Shown here: positions 19,986 to 30,436 of the stretch, one piece after another
Layout of the letters: each line of letters begins with the position of its first letter
Numbering within the stretch: the stretch's first letter is position 1
Assembly (NCBI GenBank): GCA_038373865.1
Contig: JAXGGA010002063.1
Span: 62,001 to 126,000, forward strand
DNA: 64,000 nt
Reading direction: 5' to 3'
Origin: Uloborus plumipes
Taxonomy: Eukaryota; Arthropoda; Arachnida; Araneae; Uloboridae
The notes under the pieces: model-generated
Database searches by the model: none
What the model saw: the letters and a program-made list of their open reading frames with translations, nothing else
Told to the model about the DNA's origin: nothing
Translations under genes and position numbers: made by a program

Positions 19986-22206
19986 TTAGCCTACTTTCCC
20001 GTTAAAAATAAAAGAGACGAAAAAAGCATCAAAAGTGGCCCAATGCATCTCAAAAATATCGCCAAGTCCAAAAAATATCGCCAAGTTCAAAAAATGTCGC
20101 CAAGTTCAAAAAATTTCGCCAAGTTCAAAAAATATTGTCAAGTCCAAAACAAAGTCAAAAAGAAACAAAAAAAAATATGAAATAAATATCGAAAAATTAA
20201 AAATTTGAAAGTAGGGTATTGAGATGGGGAATTTGTGTGTCTGTCCGTCGGTCGGTCTGTCTGTCTGCCCCCTAATAACTTTTGAATGAACATTCCGATT
20301 TGAACGAATTTTTTTTTGTTGGAAAGATCTCGGCGAGTACAGCTCATTCCCATATCTGATTTTTCGATTTGAACAATTTTTGGTTCAACTATGAGCCGTT
20401 CAAACAACCTGTCCCGCGGTACTAACTTTTTAATTAACAGTCCGATTTGAACAAACTTTTTTTTGTTCGAAAGATCTTTTCAAGGATACTTCATTCCCGT
20501 ATCTACATTTTCGATTTGAACAATTTTTCGTTCAACATTGAACCGTTCAAACAAGCTGCCGTCCCTAATAACTTTTGAGTGAACAGTCCGATTTAAACAA
20601 ACTTTTTTTTGTTCGAAGTATCTCGGCAAGGATACTTTATTACCGCATTTAAATTTAAAACTTGAACATTTTTGGTTCAACATTGAACCGTTCAAGCAAC
20701 CTTTCCCCACCTAATAACTTTTAAGTGAACCATTAGAATTGAAAAAAAAAATTTTTTTTTTCGAAAGATCTTTTCAAGAATACTTCATTCCCGTTTTTAA
20801 ATTTCCGATTTGAACAATTTTTCGTTCAACATTGAACCGTTCAAACAAGCTCTCACCCCTAATAACTTTTGAGTGAACAGTCCGATTTAAACAAACTTTT
20901 TTTTGTTCGAAGTATCTCGGCAAGGATACTTTATTACCGCATTTAAATTTAAAACTTGAACATTTTTGGTTCAACATTGAACCGTTCAAGCAACCTTTCC
21001 CCACCTAATAACTTTTAAGTGAACCATTAGAATTGAAAAAAAAAATTTTTTTTTTCGAAAGATCTTTTCAAGAATACTTCATTCCCGTTTTTAAATTTCC
21101 GATTTGAACAATTTTTCGTTCAACATTGAACCGTTCAAACAAGCTCTCACCCCTAATAACTTTTGAGTGAACAGTCCGATTTAAACAAACTTTTTTTTGT
21201 TCGAAAGATCTCGGCAAGGATACTTCACTACCCTATTTAAATTTTCAATTTGAACATTTTTTCGTTCAACATTGAACCGTTCAAGCAACCGTTCCCCGCC
21301 TAATAACTTAAAGTGAACTGTCCGAATTGAATAAACTTTTTTTTGTTCGAAAGATTTCGGAGAGACTCATTCCCATATTTCACTTTTCAATTTGAACCAT
21401 TTTTCGTTCAATGATGAACCGTTCAGAAAAATTTTTAACATGAGAGCCTACTGGGAAATTTAAATTGAATGTTGATTCTGAACTTAAAGGAGGATTTCCT
21501 TCAACCTAACTTTGTTAAAAAATGGTTTTGATAAATAATGTATTGTAAAGTACTTTTCTGAATAATCTTCTGGGAGGACTCTTAGTCCGACTCCGACTCC
21601 GCAAACATGGCGGAAATGCAGTCTCAGAAAAAAATGACTGACTGGGCAGACGATTTTTTGTTTATTTATTTATTTATTTATTTTTTGTTTCATTTATTGT
21701 TATTATTTATTTTTTTTTTTTTTTGGCAGGCGATTTTTTTTTGTTTACAAAAATTTTTTATTCACGAGAGCATTTTATTCTTTTTGTATATAACAACTGG
21801 CAACGGATTAAAAATAAAATTCGAGACATTTAATTAACGAACGAGGTTTTTTTTTTTTTTCTATCTTTGATAAAATGTGTTTTGATGTTCTTTGTACTTT
21901 TATTATATTTATTTTTTTTCTTTTGAAAACGATTGTAGAATTTTTCTACGGAAGAACTATAACAGTTACATTCTTTAAAAGGTGCGACAAAACTTTACTT
22001 ACTCGTTTATTTACTTTTTACGTGTCTATTTCATCTGATGAGAGTTTATCTTTTGCTTTTAGAAATCAGCTTTAAGTGCTATAAAGGTATGTTTGTCATA
22101 ATTTTCAGTTTCAGATATTCAAGAGAATATTGATCAGATGCTACAATGCCGATGTCGATGTACGGGAAAGTAGGCTCGTTTAGTTCTTGACAGAACTTCT
22201 TGTTAT
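19986..22206 (+). mobile_element. Satellite-bearing dispersed element, copy 1
   Basis: This 2.2-kb block recurs at 60831-62892 in the same orientation. Inverted 15-mers AGCCTACTTTCCCGT (19987) and ACGGGAAAGTAGGCT (22162-22176) bracket it, but homology with copy 2 runs 30 bp past the right one, ending in a hairpin GTTCT-TGAC-AGAAC. Inside, in order: a short array of ATATCGCCAAGT-type units (20045-20150), a GTCTGTCTGTC simple repeat (20240), eight 147-bp satellite monomers (20270-21425), a conserved AACATGGCGGAAATGCAG block (21603) and T-rich spacers. The transposon class is unknown. Confidence 0.8.
20268..21425. repeat. 147-bp satellite array with 294-bp dimers, copy 1
   Basis: About eight monomers contain CCTAATAACTTTTGAGTGAA, ACAAACTTTTTTTTGTTCGA and TTCAACATTGAACCGTTCAA. 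The monomer spacing is about 147. A near-identical higher-order dimer repeats with an exact 294-bp period (CCTAATAACTTTTGAGTG at 20564, 20858 and 21152), showing recent dimer amplification. Because 147 is 49 codons, minus-strand frames stay open for 76 or more codons with repeated peptides. I treat those as by-products. Confidence 0.92.
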
Positions 22207-22301
22207 TCTATTATAATGCAGTTTTGAGGATAGTACCCACTATTTTACTCGTTTCTTTTTAATACAATTTTGCTCCCCTTGCAAGTACAACAGTTCATTA
22301 A

Positions 22302-22890
22302 CCCATTAATGCCTGATATTTGTTTTCAAAGATATTTTGTATACTGGTTACAAACGGTGTTTAATGGACAGGAAAAATAATTAAAAAAATATCATGTAAA
22401 AAATAATTGTTTTATTAAGGAAAGAAAAATCGTCCCTCAAAAGTTACGAGAGACCCCAGAGGGTACATACTTGATTTACTCAAATTTTTTTCTGCCTACG
22501 ATATAATATTTAAAAAGACATTTTATAAAAAGAAATAAAATCAGCAATTAACATAAACTCGGAAGCTGGGAATAACTTTGAAAACTTAGCTTTTTTTCTT
22601 GAGATTGTGGACGATGTGATTTTTGATAAAGATCATATTAAAACTGCTACAGAACACACTTTACAATGGCTTTTTTTCTTGAGATTGTGGACGATGTGAT
22701 TTTTGATAAATATCATATTAAAACTGCTACAGAACACACTTTGCAATGGTTATGTGCTGCAATCTGTTAATAACGACTTGAAAGAATACCAAGGTACTAC
22801 TTGAACACTATTTGGTTGAAATGTTCATTTGGGGGAAATTCAGACCCTTTTTTGGACCGTCCTTTTAAAAGAACGCTAGGCATTAATGGG
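22302..22890. mobile_element. piggyBac-like MITE, 589 bp, with an internal 80-bp duplication
   Basis: Terminal repeats CCCATTAATGCC and GGCATTAATGGG are preceded by TTAA (22298-22301) and followed by CTAA, a mutated TTAA. The sequence matches 13022-13524 in reverse orientation. An 80-bp segment (22590-22669) is tandemly duplicated at 22670-22749 and accounts for nearly all the size difference. Confidence 0.9.
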
Positions 22891-23195
22891 CTAATACATA
22901 ACTATTTATATGTTAATCTACTTTAGAGTGGAAGCAGTTGTGAAGTTTATGAGTGTAATATGATCAATCAGTAGTTATGTTCATATTAATGGCTTTTCAA
23001 ATTCGCATTACACATCAAAAATGCGTTTGGAACACTTTGTGTCGGAACAAGTAATCCCGTTACCTGAATGTGCTCTGTAGCACGTTCTGAATGTGGTTTG
23101 TTGCACAGAAAGTATACAGAAAAGTCTGTTCCGTTAGAAAGAAAGTATTTCAAATGTGTACAGAAAATAATCCTGTAAGAAAAAATCCTAAACAA

Positions 23196-23399
23196 CACTG
23201 TAAAAAAGAGATGTTATTTTTACAGCATAATACAACTAATTTTACAGTAATTTTACAGTAGTAAGCTAAAATTGCTAGTTTACAGTAATAAACTAAAAAA
23301 GGTAGTTTTACAGTTTATTACTGTGCTTATACAGTTTTAAACTGGAACCTCTGCGGCCAGAATTATACTGTAAAAACGACAGCTTTTTTTTTTGCAATG
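23196..23399. mobile_element. ACTGTAAA-rich MITE, copy 1
   Basis: The ends CACTGTAAAAAAG and the complement of CATTGCAAAAAA are inverted. The inner arms (GATGTTATTTTTACAG and CTGTAAAAACGACAGC) also pair. The interior is saturated with TTTACAGT/ACTGTAAA words. The copy at 31697-32044 shares ends and motifs. Confidence 0.7.
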
Positions 23400-24350
23400 T
23401 ATGAAAAAAATCTCTCATAATTTTTAAAACCCTAAAATACCCTAAGAATACAGTAAGAACAGGTTGGCAAAGATAGTAGTTTTACAGAATTTTCAAGAGC
23501 CAAAGTTCTCATTAAGATCATCAGTTTCTTAATGTCTTTAGTTAGAATTTAAAAAAGTCTTATAGCAGAGTTAGCAAATATTTTGCTCAATGTCTAATCG
23601 AGTTTCCAGTTTTGTTTACAAACATTACAATTAAACGTTTGTTTTAGATTTTGACAAAACTTTCAACTCTTTTTTGGAGGTCTATTTTTTTTTATTTGGC
23701 GGATTTTTTGCATTTTAATGGAATTTATGGAATGACTCTGGTGCCAATATTTTTAAATGTTTCCACAACTACCATACGGTCCAACCACGTATACGTCTTT
23801 CCCAATTTCTCAATGTCGTCAAAAATCGGTATAACCGAAAGTACAATATGGTATCCTACAATGTTTACTTTAATTTATGTGTTAATGTTTTGATGGTTCA
23901 AATTATGACTTGGTCACCACATTTCAGGCAATAATCTTTTTTAATTTGGTTGGATCAAATAAGCCGAAAATCATATACATAAGAATACCCCCTAGAATAC
24001 CCTAAAAAGTTTTTTTAATACCCTAACAGAAAGGAAAAAATTCCTAAAATGCAAAACGGGTTCAAATGTCATCAAAGTCTGGTCCCCATCTATGACAAAA
24101 AAAAGATAGAATTTTTTTTTCGAAATTTTTTTTATTATTGTTAACAAAAAGAATCGCCCACAAATACATATGTGACAACAATGCTGTAAAAGTCAGATCT
24201 AACAATAATCAATAACTTGTAATTTCTTTGATTGTAACAATGAAATATGGTATTCTTGAGATTAAATCAATTTTATTCATCTTCGAGTTTTCGCTGATTG
24301 CCAATAATTTAACAACTATTCTGCATTATTAACATGATAAATAGATACTT
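23400..24350. other. Upstream region of the membrane-protein gene, noncoding
   Basis: No exon is recognised. A 80-codon frame at 23651-23893 looks accidental. No strong splice-acceptor tract is seen immediately before the gene. Confidence 0.5.
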
Positions 24351-24355
24351 AGTTC

Positions 24356-24361
24356 TATAAA
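24356..24361 (+). promoter_or_regulatory. Putative TATA box
   Basis: TATAAA lies 47 bases before the ATG at 24403. Transcription starting about 25-30 bases downstream would give a leader of roughly 15-20 bases. The link to the gene is inference from spacing. Confidence 0.4.
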
Positions 24362-24402
24362 CACTTTTGCGGGAACAGTCAACGTAATATATACTAGTCA
24401 CA

Positions 24403-27400
24403 ATGATGATCCATAGTTTTAAAAATGAAAAGTTGAAACAAGTCCTGATGTATTTACTACTTGTACAAAACATTGCGCAAATTTACTGTTTACAGAATGG
24501 AGATGCTGCAAATGTGTGGGTAACCAATAATCCAAAATGGGCAACAGGTTATTTATTAGAAAACGAAGAAACTAGATCAGAACCATCCCGTACATCAAAA
24601 AAGGAAGAAAACCATTTTTCTAATGATATGAATGAGAATATCGCTATTAGCAATCAAAAAGACAATTCGCATTTTGGGGACAGGACAAGGAACTACTTCA
24701 TGGGTAATATAAATGATGGAAATTATCATACCAGTGTTTATACAGCTGGAAATATTCCTGAAATTCACGCGAAAAGTTCACAACAAAATACGAAAACAGT
24801 AACAGATACAGCTACGAGAAATCAAGACTTCTTCATGGAAAACGTAATGGACTATGAATATTATCGAAAGAAGAATATTTATTCAACACCAGCTAAAAGC
24901 CAAGTTTTTACGGATGTTCCTGAAAAAGCTGAAGATTATCCAGAAGCTGAAATGGAAACATTAAAGAATAAGCAGAAAAAAATGGCGAATATCAATAATT
25001 CTCCTTATAGAAATTATAAGAATAATAATTTCAACGAATTTGAACCAATCCCTACAACTGAGCATCCGATGACACTAAACGATGATCGTTTTGAATTCCA
25101 GGATTTCAATACAGCACATTCTTCGGGAAACGGTTACAGTCAAGGTAATGAATATTATGACTCCAGAGTTTTTAAACAAGAAAGTGTTCCCGATACTCTT
25201 GTAAAAACTTCTCAGAAATATCACGAGAAAGTAATGAAACCAGTCACAAGAAATCATGAAGGCTCTCAAATGAGAAACGTAATTGAAACTGAAGATACTC
25301 TGAGGAACATTCAGCGTACCACGCCAGTTGAAAGTCAAGCTTTTACTGATGAATTTGCTGCTGAAAAACCAGAAGACCTTACAGGTACTGAAGTAGTGAC
25401 ACCAAAGAATAGAGAAAAAGAAGTGGCAAATGTCATCAACTCTCAGCACAGAAATTATAAACATGAAAACTTCGGTGACTTGAAAGGACTACTTGCAACT
25501 GAGAAACTTAAAACGTTCAAGAAAGGTGGTTTTACATTCTATGACTTTCAACCAGAAGAAAATACGTTTGAACCTATTAAAGTAAATGAAAATGCAAAAT
25601 TTGGACTGAGCAATATGAATGGGAAAATAAATAATCAGAGGCTGATGGATCAAAAATATGAAACTGAAAATTCTGGTATATCGTCATCGGTTAAAATTAA
25701 GTACGGTGCTCCAGTTTATGTTCCTGTTGTAAGAGACAATCTCGAAAACGGTAAAAACAATAACTATTTGAATTCAAAAGAAAAAGAAACGAATGCTTTT
25801 AAAGTTCCTGTAAGTCAACATAAACATAAAAAATTGAGATTTAATCAAAATCGTTTCGAAAAGGATCAACAGCCCTCTAGTTATACAACTGAAAATTATA
25901 GGCAACATTACTTCGAAATTGCAGAGGAAAATCCTGTCTTTCATAGAAGTAAGCAAAATAATGAGAAAACAAAGACAGATTCAAGGAACTTTCGCATGAA
26001 AATGAAAAACAAAATCAATAAAGAAAAACTAAGTGTCGGTGATCCTAAGTCAAGTAATTTTGAAGAAGACTCCACAGTTGACAAAAATGATGTTCCTTCT
26101 TATTATTTTGGCACAGAAACCATTGTCCCTGAAATCAGACGGACTAATATGAATAGAATAATATACGAAGAAGCATGGCCGATGATTAGATCCGAAAGCA
26201 ACCATAAGAATCAAAAGATGAAAAGTGTAGGAAATGACTTGTCAACAAACTACGTTTCTTCAGAACTAACGGGTAATAATAAGAACATAATACATCTGCC
26301 TCACCTATTTATTAGAAACGATTCTGACTTGGCAAATGAGACTACTACTAGCAATATCCAAGTGCCAGATTGGAAAACCAAGCGTTTGAAAAATGAGGAT
26401 AAAAACAACTGCAACGACTTATTTTCAGAAGAAAATGTTGAACGGCGTGTAAGTGACGAATACGGAAATATAAGATTCAATTTAAAAAACCTTTCTGCCA
26501 CTAACCGCAGACCTTATTTCAAAAACGGAATGGAAATAGAGCATAAACATGCATCCATTACTCAAATTCCAAAGAACATAAAGCCCCAAATTGAAAGTGA
26601 TGTCTTGCCGCAGATGATGAGATCATTTAAACATGCATCTATTACCCAAATTCCAAAGAACATTAAACAGCGAATTGAAAATGATGTCTTTAAGCAGAAA
26701 ATGGGATCATTTAAACAGGCATCTAGTACCCGAATTCCAAAGAATATTAAACAGCGAGTTGAAAATGGTGTCTTGCCGCAGAAAATGAGATCATTTCCAA
26801 ATGAACAGGAAAGGAATTTCAACAGATACAAAGAACAAGTATTTCCTCACTTTGAACAAACATTTAGAAACAGGTATAACTCTATCATGACAAATCAGAT
26901 TAAGCAAAACAAACAAGGAGAACGTAGACCTGAAGCATCAATGTCAAAGAAAAATAATGCACCGCTGACCGAGAAAGATGCAAATAATACGAGAAATCAG
27001 GTCGATAGTTCTTTTACCACTCGTGTATCTAAACGTAATCTAACACGATCATCCTTACGTGAGAAGCTAAAACAGCAAATTTCTATTCAGAATGTTTCAC
27101 CAGAACCCAAGATATCCAAAAGAAATCCAAACAAAACATTAGGTGAGAAAGATCTAATAAATATTACTATTCAAAGACCTTATAAATTCAGCAATGACAC
27201 ATTTAACAATAATTCAAAATTGAACGATGTAGTTGATGACGTAATCCAAATACAACTCGTTGGCGATTTTTCTTTTGATGCACTTTCGCTAAGAAGAAAG
27301 AAAGATTTTATTAAAAATACTCCATATCCTCTATACCCAATGCAAACATCAAATGAAAGTAGCAAGTATTTTATAATGTTTATGATTGCTGCTGCAGGAA

Positions 27401-28323
27401 TGATTATTTTAACAATTGCAATTTTGATGATTAGTTGTGCAATCTTTATTGCAAAGAGATATTCTGCAAGGAAGGAAGATAGATATCCGTACGAATATCA
27501 AGAATCTATTGAAGACGTCAAGAAAAGAAAAATGTTTCCAGGACTTACAGCAGCCATGTTCATAGCTGCTAATAAAAAAGCAATGCGAAATAATAAAATC
27601 AAAGATATTCGAAACGCAACTGAAACTTACAATGAGTCTAGTCTAGTAAGATGCAGGTCCAGTCCTGTTATAAAAACTAAGAACTCAAAAGAAATCAAAG
27701 GCAAAACGACATCAGATCCGCAATGTTTCAAAGAAACCAACAGTCAAGAGATTCGTTACACAAAATCGTTTTCAAGAACCTCAACACCAGTTCGGATAAA
27801 AACCTCAGACCTCGAAGTTTTTAACACGGAATCATTGAAAATAAACCCGACTTATACTGCAAATTCCTCAATAATAAATTTCCCAAGCAACCAAAATAAA
27901 AACCAAGTGCAGCTGAGTAACACTCTAGAGATAAAAAGAGATATATTACGAAGTAATTCTGAAAGTAAATCTAGCCATTCGAAAAGTACAACTTCGTCTG
28001 AAGATCCCAAGTCTGTATCAGAGACTACAAATAAAACAAGTTCGTCTCCAAACACAATGGAAAGCAGCAGTTCAGGAAGTCAAAATGGTACATTGATGTA
28101 TTACGTGGGCCATCTGACTGGAGCATCTTTGGTCACCCCAATCCAGTCTTTACCGTCACTTCCAACAGTTGATAGTGAATCCAGCATGGCTTCTTCAGCA
28201 AGGAGACTAAAATATCCAAATTTTTCAACAGAGTTTATTGATATTCCACTGCAAGATGAAGTGCCTTCTGTTAGTTCTAGAGGCTCTACTAATCATAAAC
28301 CAAACACAAAAAAAACATGCTAA
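24403..28323 (+). CDS. Unrecognised type I membrane protein, 1306 residues, single exon
   Basis: The start ATG is preceded by an in-frame TAA 15 bases upstream. A hydrophobic segment at about residues 13-30 (VLMYLLLVQNIAQIYC) looks like a signal peptide. Residues 31 to about 985 are polar, rich in Asn, Lys, Glu and Ser, almost free of Cys, and carry many N-glycosylation sequons. Two diverged repeats of about 110 residues (about 127-235 and 274-383) share the pattern SQ.FTD...E...N....HRNYK..NF. Three 28-residue repeats follow at 715-798 (KHASITQIPKNIK type). One membrane segment spans about 990-1016, followed by basic KRY. The roughly 290-residue cytoplasmic tail is Ser/Thr-rich and ends in KKTC. 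I know no family with this architecture. It may be a rapidly evolving lineage-specific surface protein. The lack of introns could mean a retrogene or one large exon of a longer gene. Confidence 0.85.
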   Translation: MMIHSFKNEKLKQVLMYLLLVQNIAQIYCLQNGDAANVWVTNNPKWATGYLLENEETRSEPSRTSKKEENHFSNDMNENIAISNQKDNSHFGDRTRNYFMGNINDGNYHTSVYTAGNIPEIHAKSSQQNTKTVTDTATRNQDFFMENVMDYEYYRKKNIYSTPAKSQVFTDVPEKAEDYPEAEMETLKNKQKKMANINNSPYRNYKNNNFNEFEPIPTTEHPMTLNDDRFEFQDFNTAHSSGNGYSQGNEYYDSRVFKQESVPDTLVKTSQKYHEKVMKPVTRNHEGSQMRNVIETEDTLRNIQRTTPVESQAFTDEFAAEKPEDLTGTEVVTPKNREKEVANVINSQHRNYKHENFGDLKGLLATEKLKTFKKGGFTFYDFQPEENTFEPIKVNENAKFGLSNMNGKINNQRLMDQKYETENSGISSSVKIKYGAPVYVPVVRDNLENGKNNNYLNSKEKETNAFKVPVSQHKHKKLRFNQNRFEKDQQPSSYTTENYRQHYFEIAEENPVFHRSKQNNEKTKTDSRNFRMKMKNKINKEKLSVGDPKSSNFEEDSTVDKNDVPSYYFGTETIVPEIRRTNMNRIIYEEAWPMIRSESNHKNQKMKSVGNDLSTNYVSSELTGNNKNIIHLPHLFIRNDSDLANETTTSNIQVPDWKTKRLKNEDKNNCNDLFSEENVERRVSDEYGNIRFNLKNLSATNRRPYFKNGMEIEHKHASITQIPKNIKPQIESDVLPQMMRSFKHASITQIPKNIKQRIENDVFKQKMGSFKQASSTRIPKNIKQRVENGVLPQKMRSFPNEQERNFNRYKEQVFPHFEQTFRNRYNSIMTNQIKQNKQGERRPEASMSKKNNAPLTEKDANNTRNQVDSSFTTRVSKRNLTRSSLREKLKQQISIQNVSPEPKISKRNPNKTLGEKDLINITIQRPYKFSNDTFNNNSKLNDVVDDVIQIQLVGDFSFDALSLRRKKDFIKNTPYPLYPMQTSNESSKYFIMFMIAAAGMIILTIAILMISCAIFIAKRYSARKEDRYPYEYQESIEDVKKRKMFPGLTAAMFIAANKKAMRNNKIKDIRNATETYNESSLVRCRSSPVIKTKNSKEIKGKTTSDPQCFKETNSQEIRYTKSFSRTSTPVRIKTSDLEVFNTESLKINPTYTANSSIINFPSNQNKNQVQLSNTLEIKRDILRSNSESKSSHSKSTTSSEDPKSVSETTNKTSSSPNTMESSSSGSQNGTLMYYVGHLTGASLVTPIQSLPSLPTVDSESSMASSARRLKYPNFSTEFIDIPLQDEVPSVSSRGSTNHKPNTKKTC

Positions 28324-28744
28324 CACAAGGTCGTGAATCTATACATGATTTGTTGAATGCAACTTTGTTACTCTTACTAATGGGCTGTATTTAACTGTGC
28401 TTAATTTAAAATGAATTAACCTCTATGTACAAAGATACTATCTGCATGCACTTATTGAAGAGAAGCTTAGCAAACTTGAAACTGTTTCTTATAACATATC
28501 TTCTGATGCATTATGTAAACAGCTAGGAGTAAACTTTTTAACTCCCTTTACATCTTTTTATTGCTGTATGAACTGATTTTACTAACTTATTTCCATAAAA
28601 CTCTACGTTCATTGGTTAGATGCGTTTATTTAATAGGTTGTTTGATACACTGCTTTTCAACTAAACCCCCAAAAACCTGAAGCAAAAGCATAAAAACTCA
28701 CCAAATGTTATTATTGTTATTATTTGGTAGTACTTACCGATACC

Positions 28745-28750
28745 AATAAA
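28745..28750 (+). terminator. Putative polyadenylation signal
   Basis: AATAAA lies 420 bases after the stop codon of the 1306-residue ORF, in AT-rich sequence. It is the first canonical hexamer I noticed downstream. A second AATAAA occurs near 28937. Confidence 0.4.
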
Positions 28751-29560
28751 AATTATTTTTTGCAATGCACCTAAACTAGTTTTAGTAACAGTATGAATTT
28801 CTGAAAACGAAATTGTGCTATTTCTGAAAATTTCTGACTAAATGTAAGCAGTTTAACTCGCTTAATTTTGTACGGTGTTTTTTTTTCATTAAACTTTGTT
28901 TAAGTATATATGATATCCACCGATTAGGAAGGGAAATAAATAGAAGAAAGCATTTCAGACCCCTTGATGGAGTCTTGTTTTGTCAAAAACCTTTTTGGAC
29001 CCTGAATATATTTAAATAATTATCCACTGTTATATAAATGACAAAAACTAAAACGGCATAACTACTGCTCTTTAAAAAATTTAAAAACCTTTTTTATAAT
29101 AAGAAATTCATATAATTTAGGATTTCGGATACAAATAACCAAGAGCTGCATCTCAACGTCAAAAGCAAATGCACTAATCATCAAATTCGATGGCAATTTG
29201 ACATATTTGATCAAGATAAGACTCAATTACCATCGCTCAATACATTAATCCTAAAAACCGTTATAATTAAAAATATAAATTACTATTAAAAATATAGCAA
29301 GTACAAAAGTCATTATGCATCCTGAAGTGAACAACTATAAAAACAATAACCTATTACAGTGAATGCTAAAGAAAGGTACAGTAATTTTTGCCCGTTAAGA
29401 AATTCAGTTCATTTGACTATTCACGGTTATCTTTCCAGTCAGGAGCAAATATGTATGGGGTGGGTTTCCCTTTACGTGACCGATGATAGCCCAAAAACAA
29501 CGTTTTGGAGATTTTAACTTCGAAAAGCTTTCGGAGGAACGCACACTTAGACCCCCTATT
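28751..29560. other. AT-rich noncoding stretch
   Basis: No gene or repeat is recognised. Confidence 0.5.
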
Positions 29561-29660
29561 TTGTCCCAAATAGTGACCCCCAAATATTATGTTCCAAATA
29601 GTGACCCCCAAATATTATGTTCCAAATAGTGACCCCCAAATATTATATATTGTCCCAAAT
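29561..29660. repeat. 28-bp tandem repeat, about 3.3 copies
   Basis: CCAAATAGTGACCCCCAAAT recurs at 29566, 29594 and 29622 with a period of 28, then decays into related TGTCCCAAATATTATG. Confidence 0.9.
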
Positions 29661-30022
29661 ATTATGACACCTCTTCCTCCCTCCCACTTCCAATTTATGT
29701 TTATCTTTATAATAACTCCTTCCAAAATCAGATGCTGGATTCGTCCTAATTTCCAAAATAAAAATTATTTTGGTCACTGCATACAATTGCTACAACAGTA
29801 GTTCTGCAAAAGCTTGTCTCCCCAACCCATTACTGCCCCCAAATCGAAAGGAAAATTCAAAATCATGCTTATTTTACTTCATCCGAAGCTTATAGTGAAA
29901 AATTTCCTCCATTTGTTACTACACAGAGAATAAATTTTAACATCAAATCTTTTGCATTACCTTTAACTCATTTAAATTCTTGAAAAGTTTGGATCGAATT
30001 GTAAAAATACAGTTACACGCAA

Positions 30023-30436
30023 GGGCCATTCCACGAACAGCCGCCATCTTGTACCGCACGTGAGGCTCATGTATTTCATTAAAAAGTAGTGATTTGAGGG
30101 ATAATGAACAAAAATTTCTCGAGCAAGAGTTCTCTCACAGCTTTCATGTTGAGTGCTGAGCTTTTTGCACTGAGGAAGAGACTCCATTGTGCCTTGAAAT
30201 AGCTATTTGCTGTACTTTCTACGTAATTTGTGCTTTATTTACGTTGATTTTCGACCTCAATTATAGTCTAGCACAAAGCTTATTTGATCCTTTTTCATTT
30301 AACAAAATTTTGTTATTTAAGAAATTACAAACAGGTGTGGAATTTCTTGGGCAAAAACTTTTTTAAATGACTACTTTTTAATAAAATATGAGCTTCACGT
30401 ACGGTACAAAATGACTACGTTTTTGTGAAATTGCCC
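30023..30436. mobile_element. Foldback MITE with about 85-bp inverted arms
   Basis: The left arm GGGCCATTCCACGAACAGCC ... TTGTACCGCACGTGAGGCTC ... ATTAAAAAGTAGT is mirrored at 30350-30436 (AAATGACTACTTTTTAATAA ... GAGCTTCACGTACGGTACAA). A third arm of the same family lies alone at 35767-35842. Target duplication is not clear. Confidence 0.8.

Noticed and set aside
20138..21004. Minus-strand repeated-peptide protein from the satellite
   Set aside because: Frames are short, end at different places in each monomer and appear only because the monomer length is a multiple of three. Kept only as a low-interest finding.
25075..25464. 129-codon minus-strand ORF opposite the large gene
   Set aside because: Shadow of the coding strand of the 1306-residue ORF; no motif of its own.
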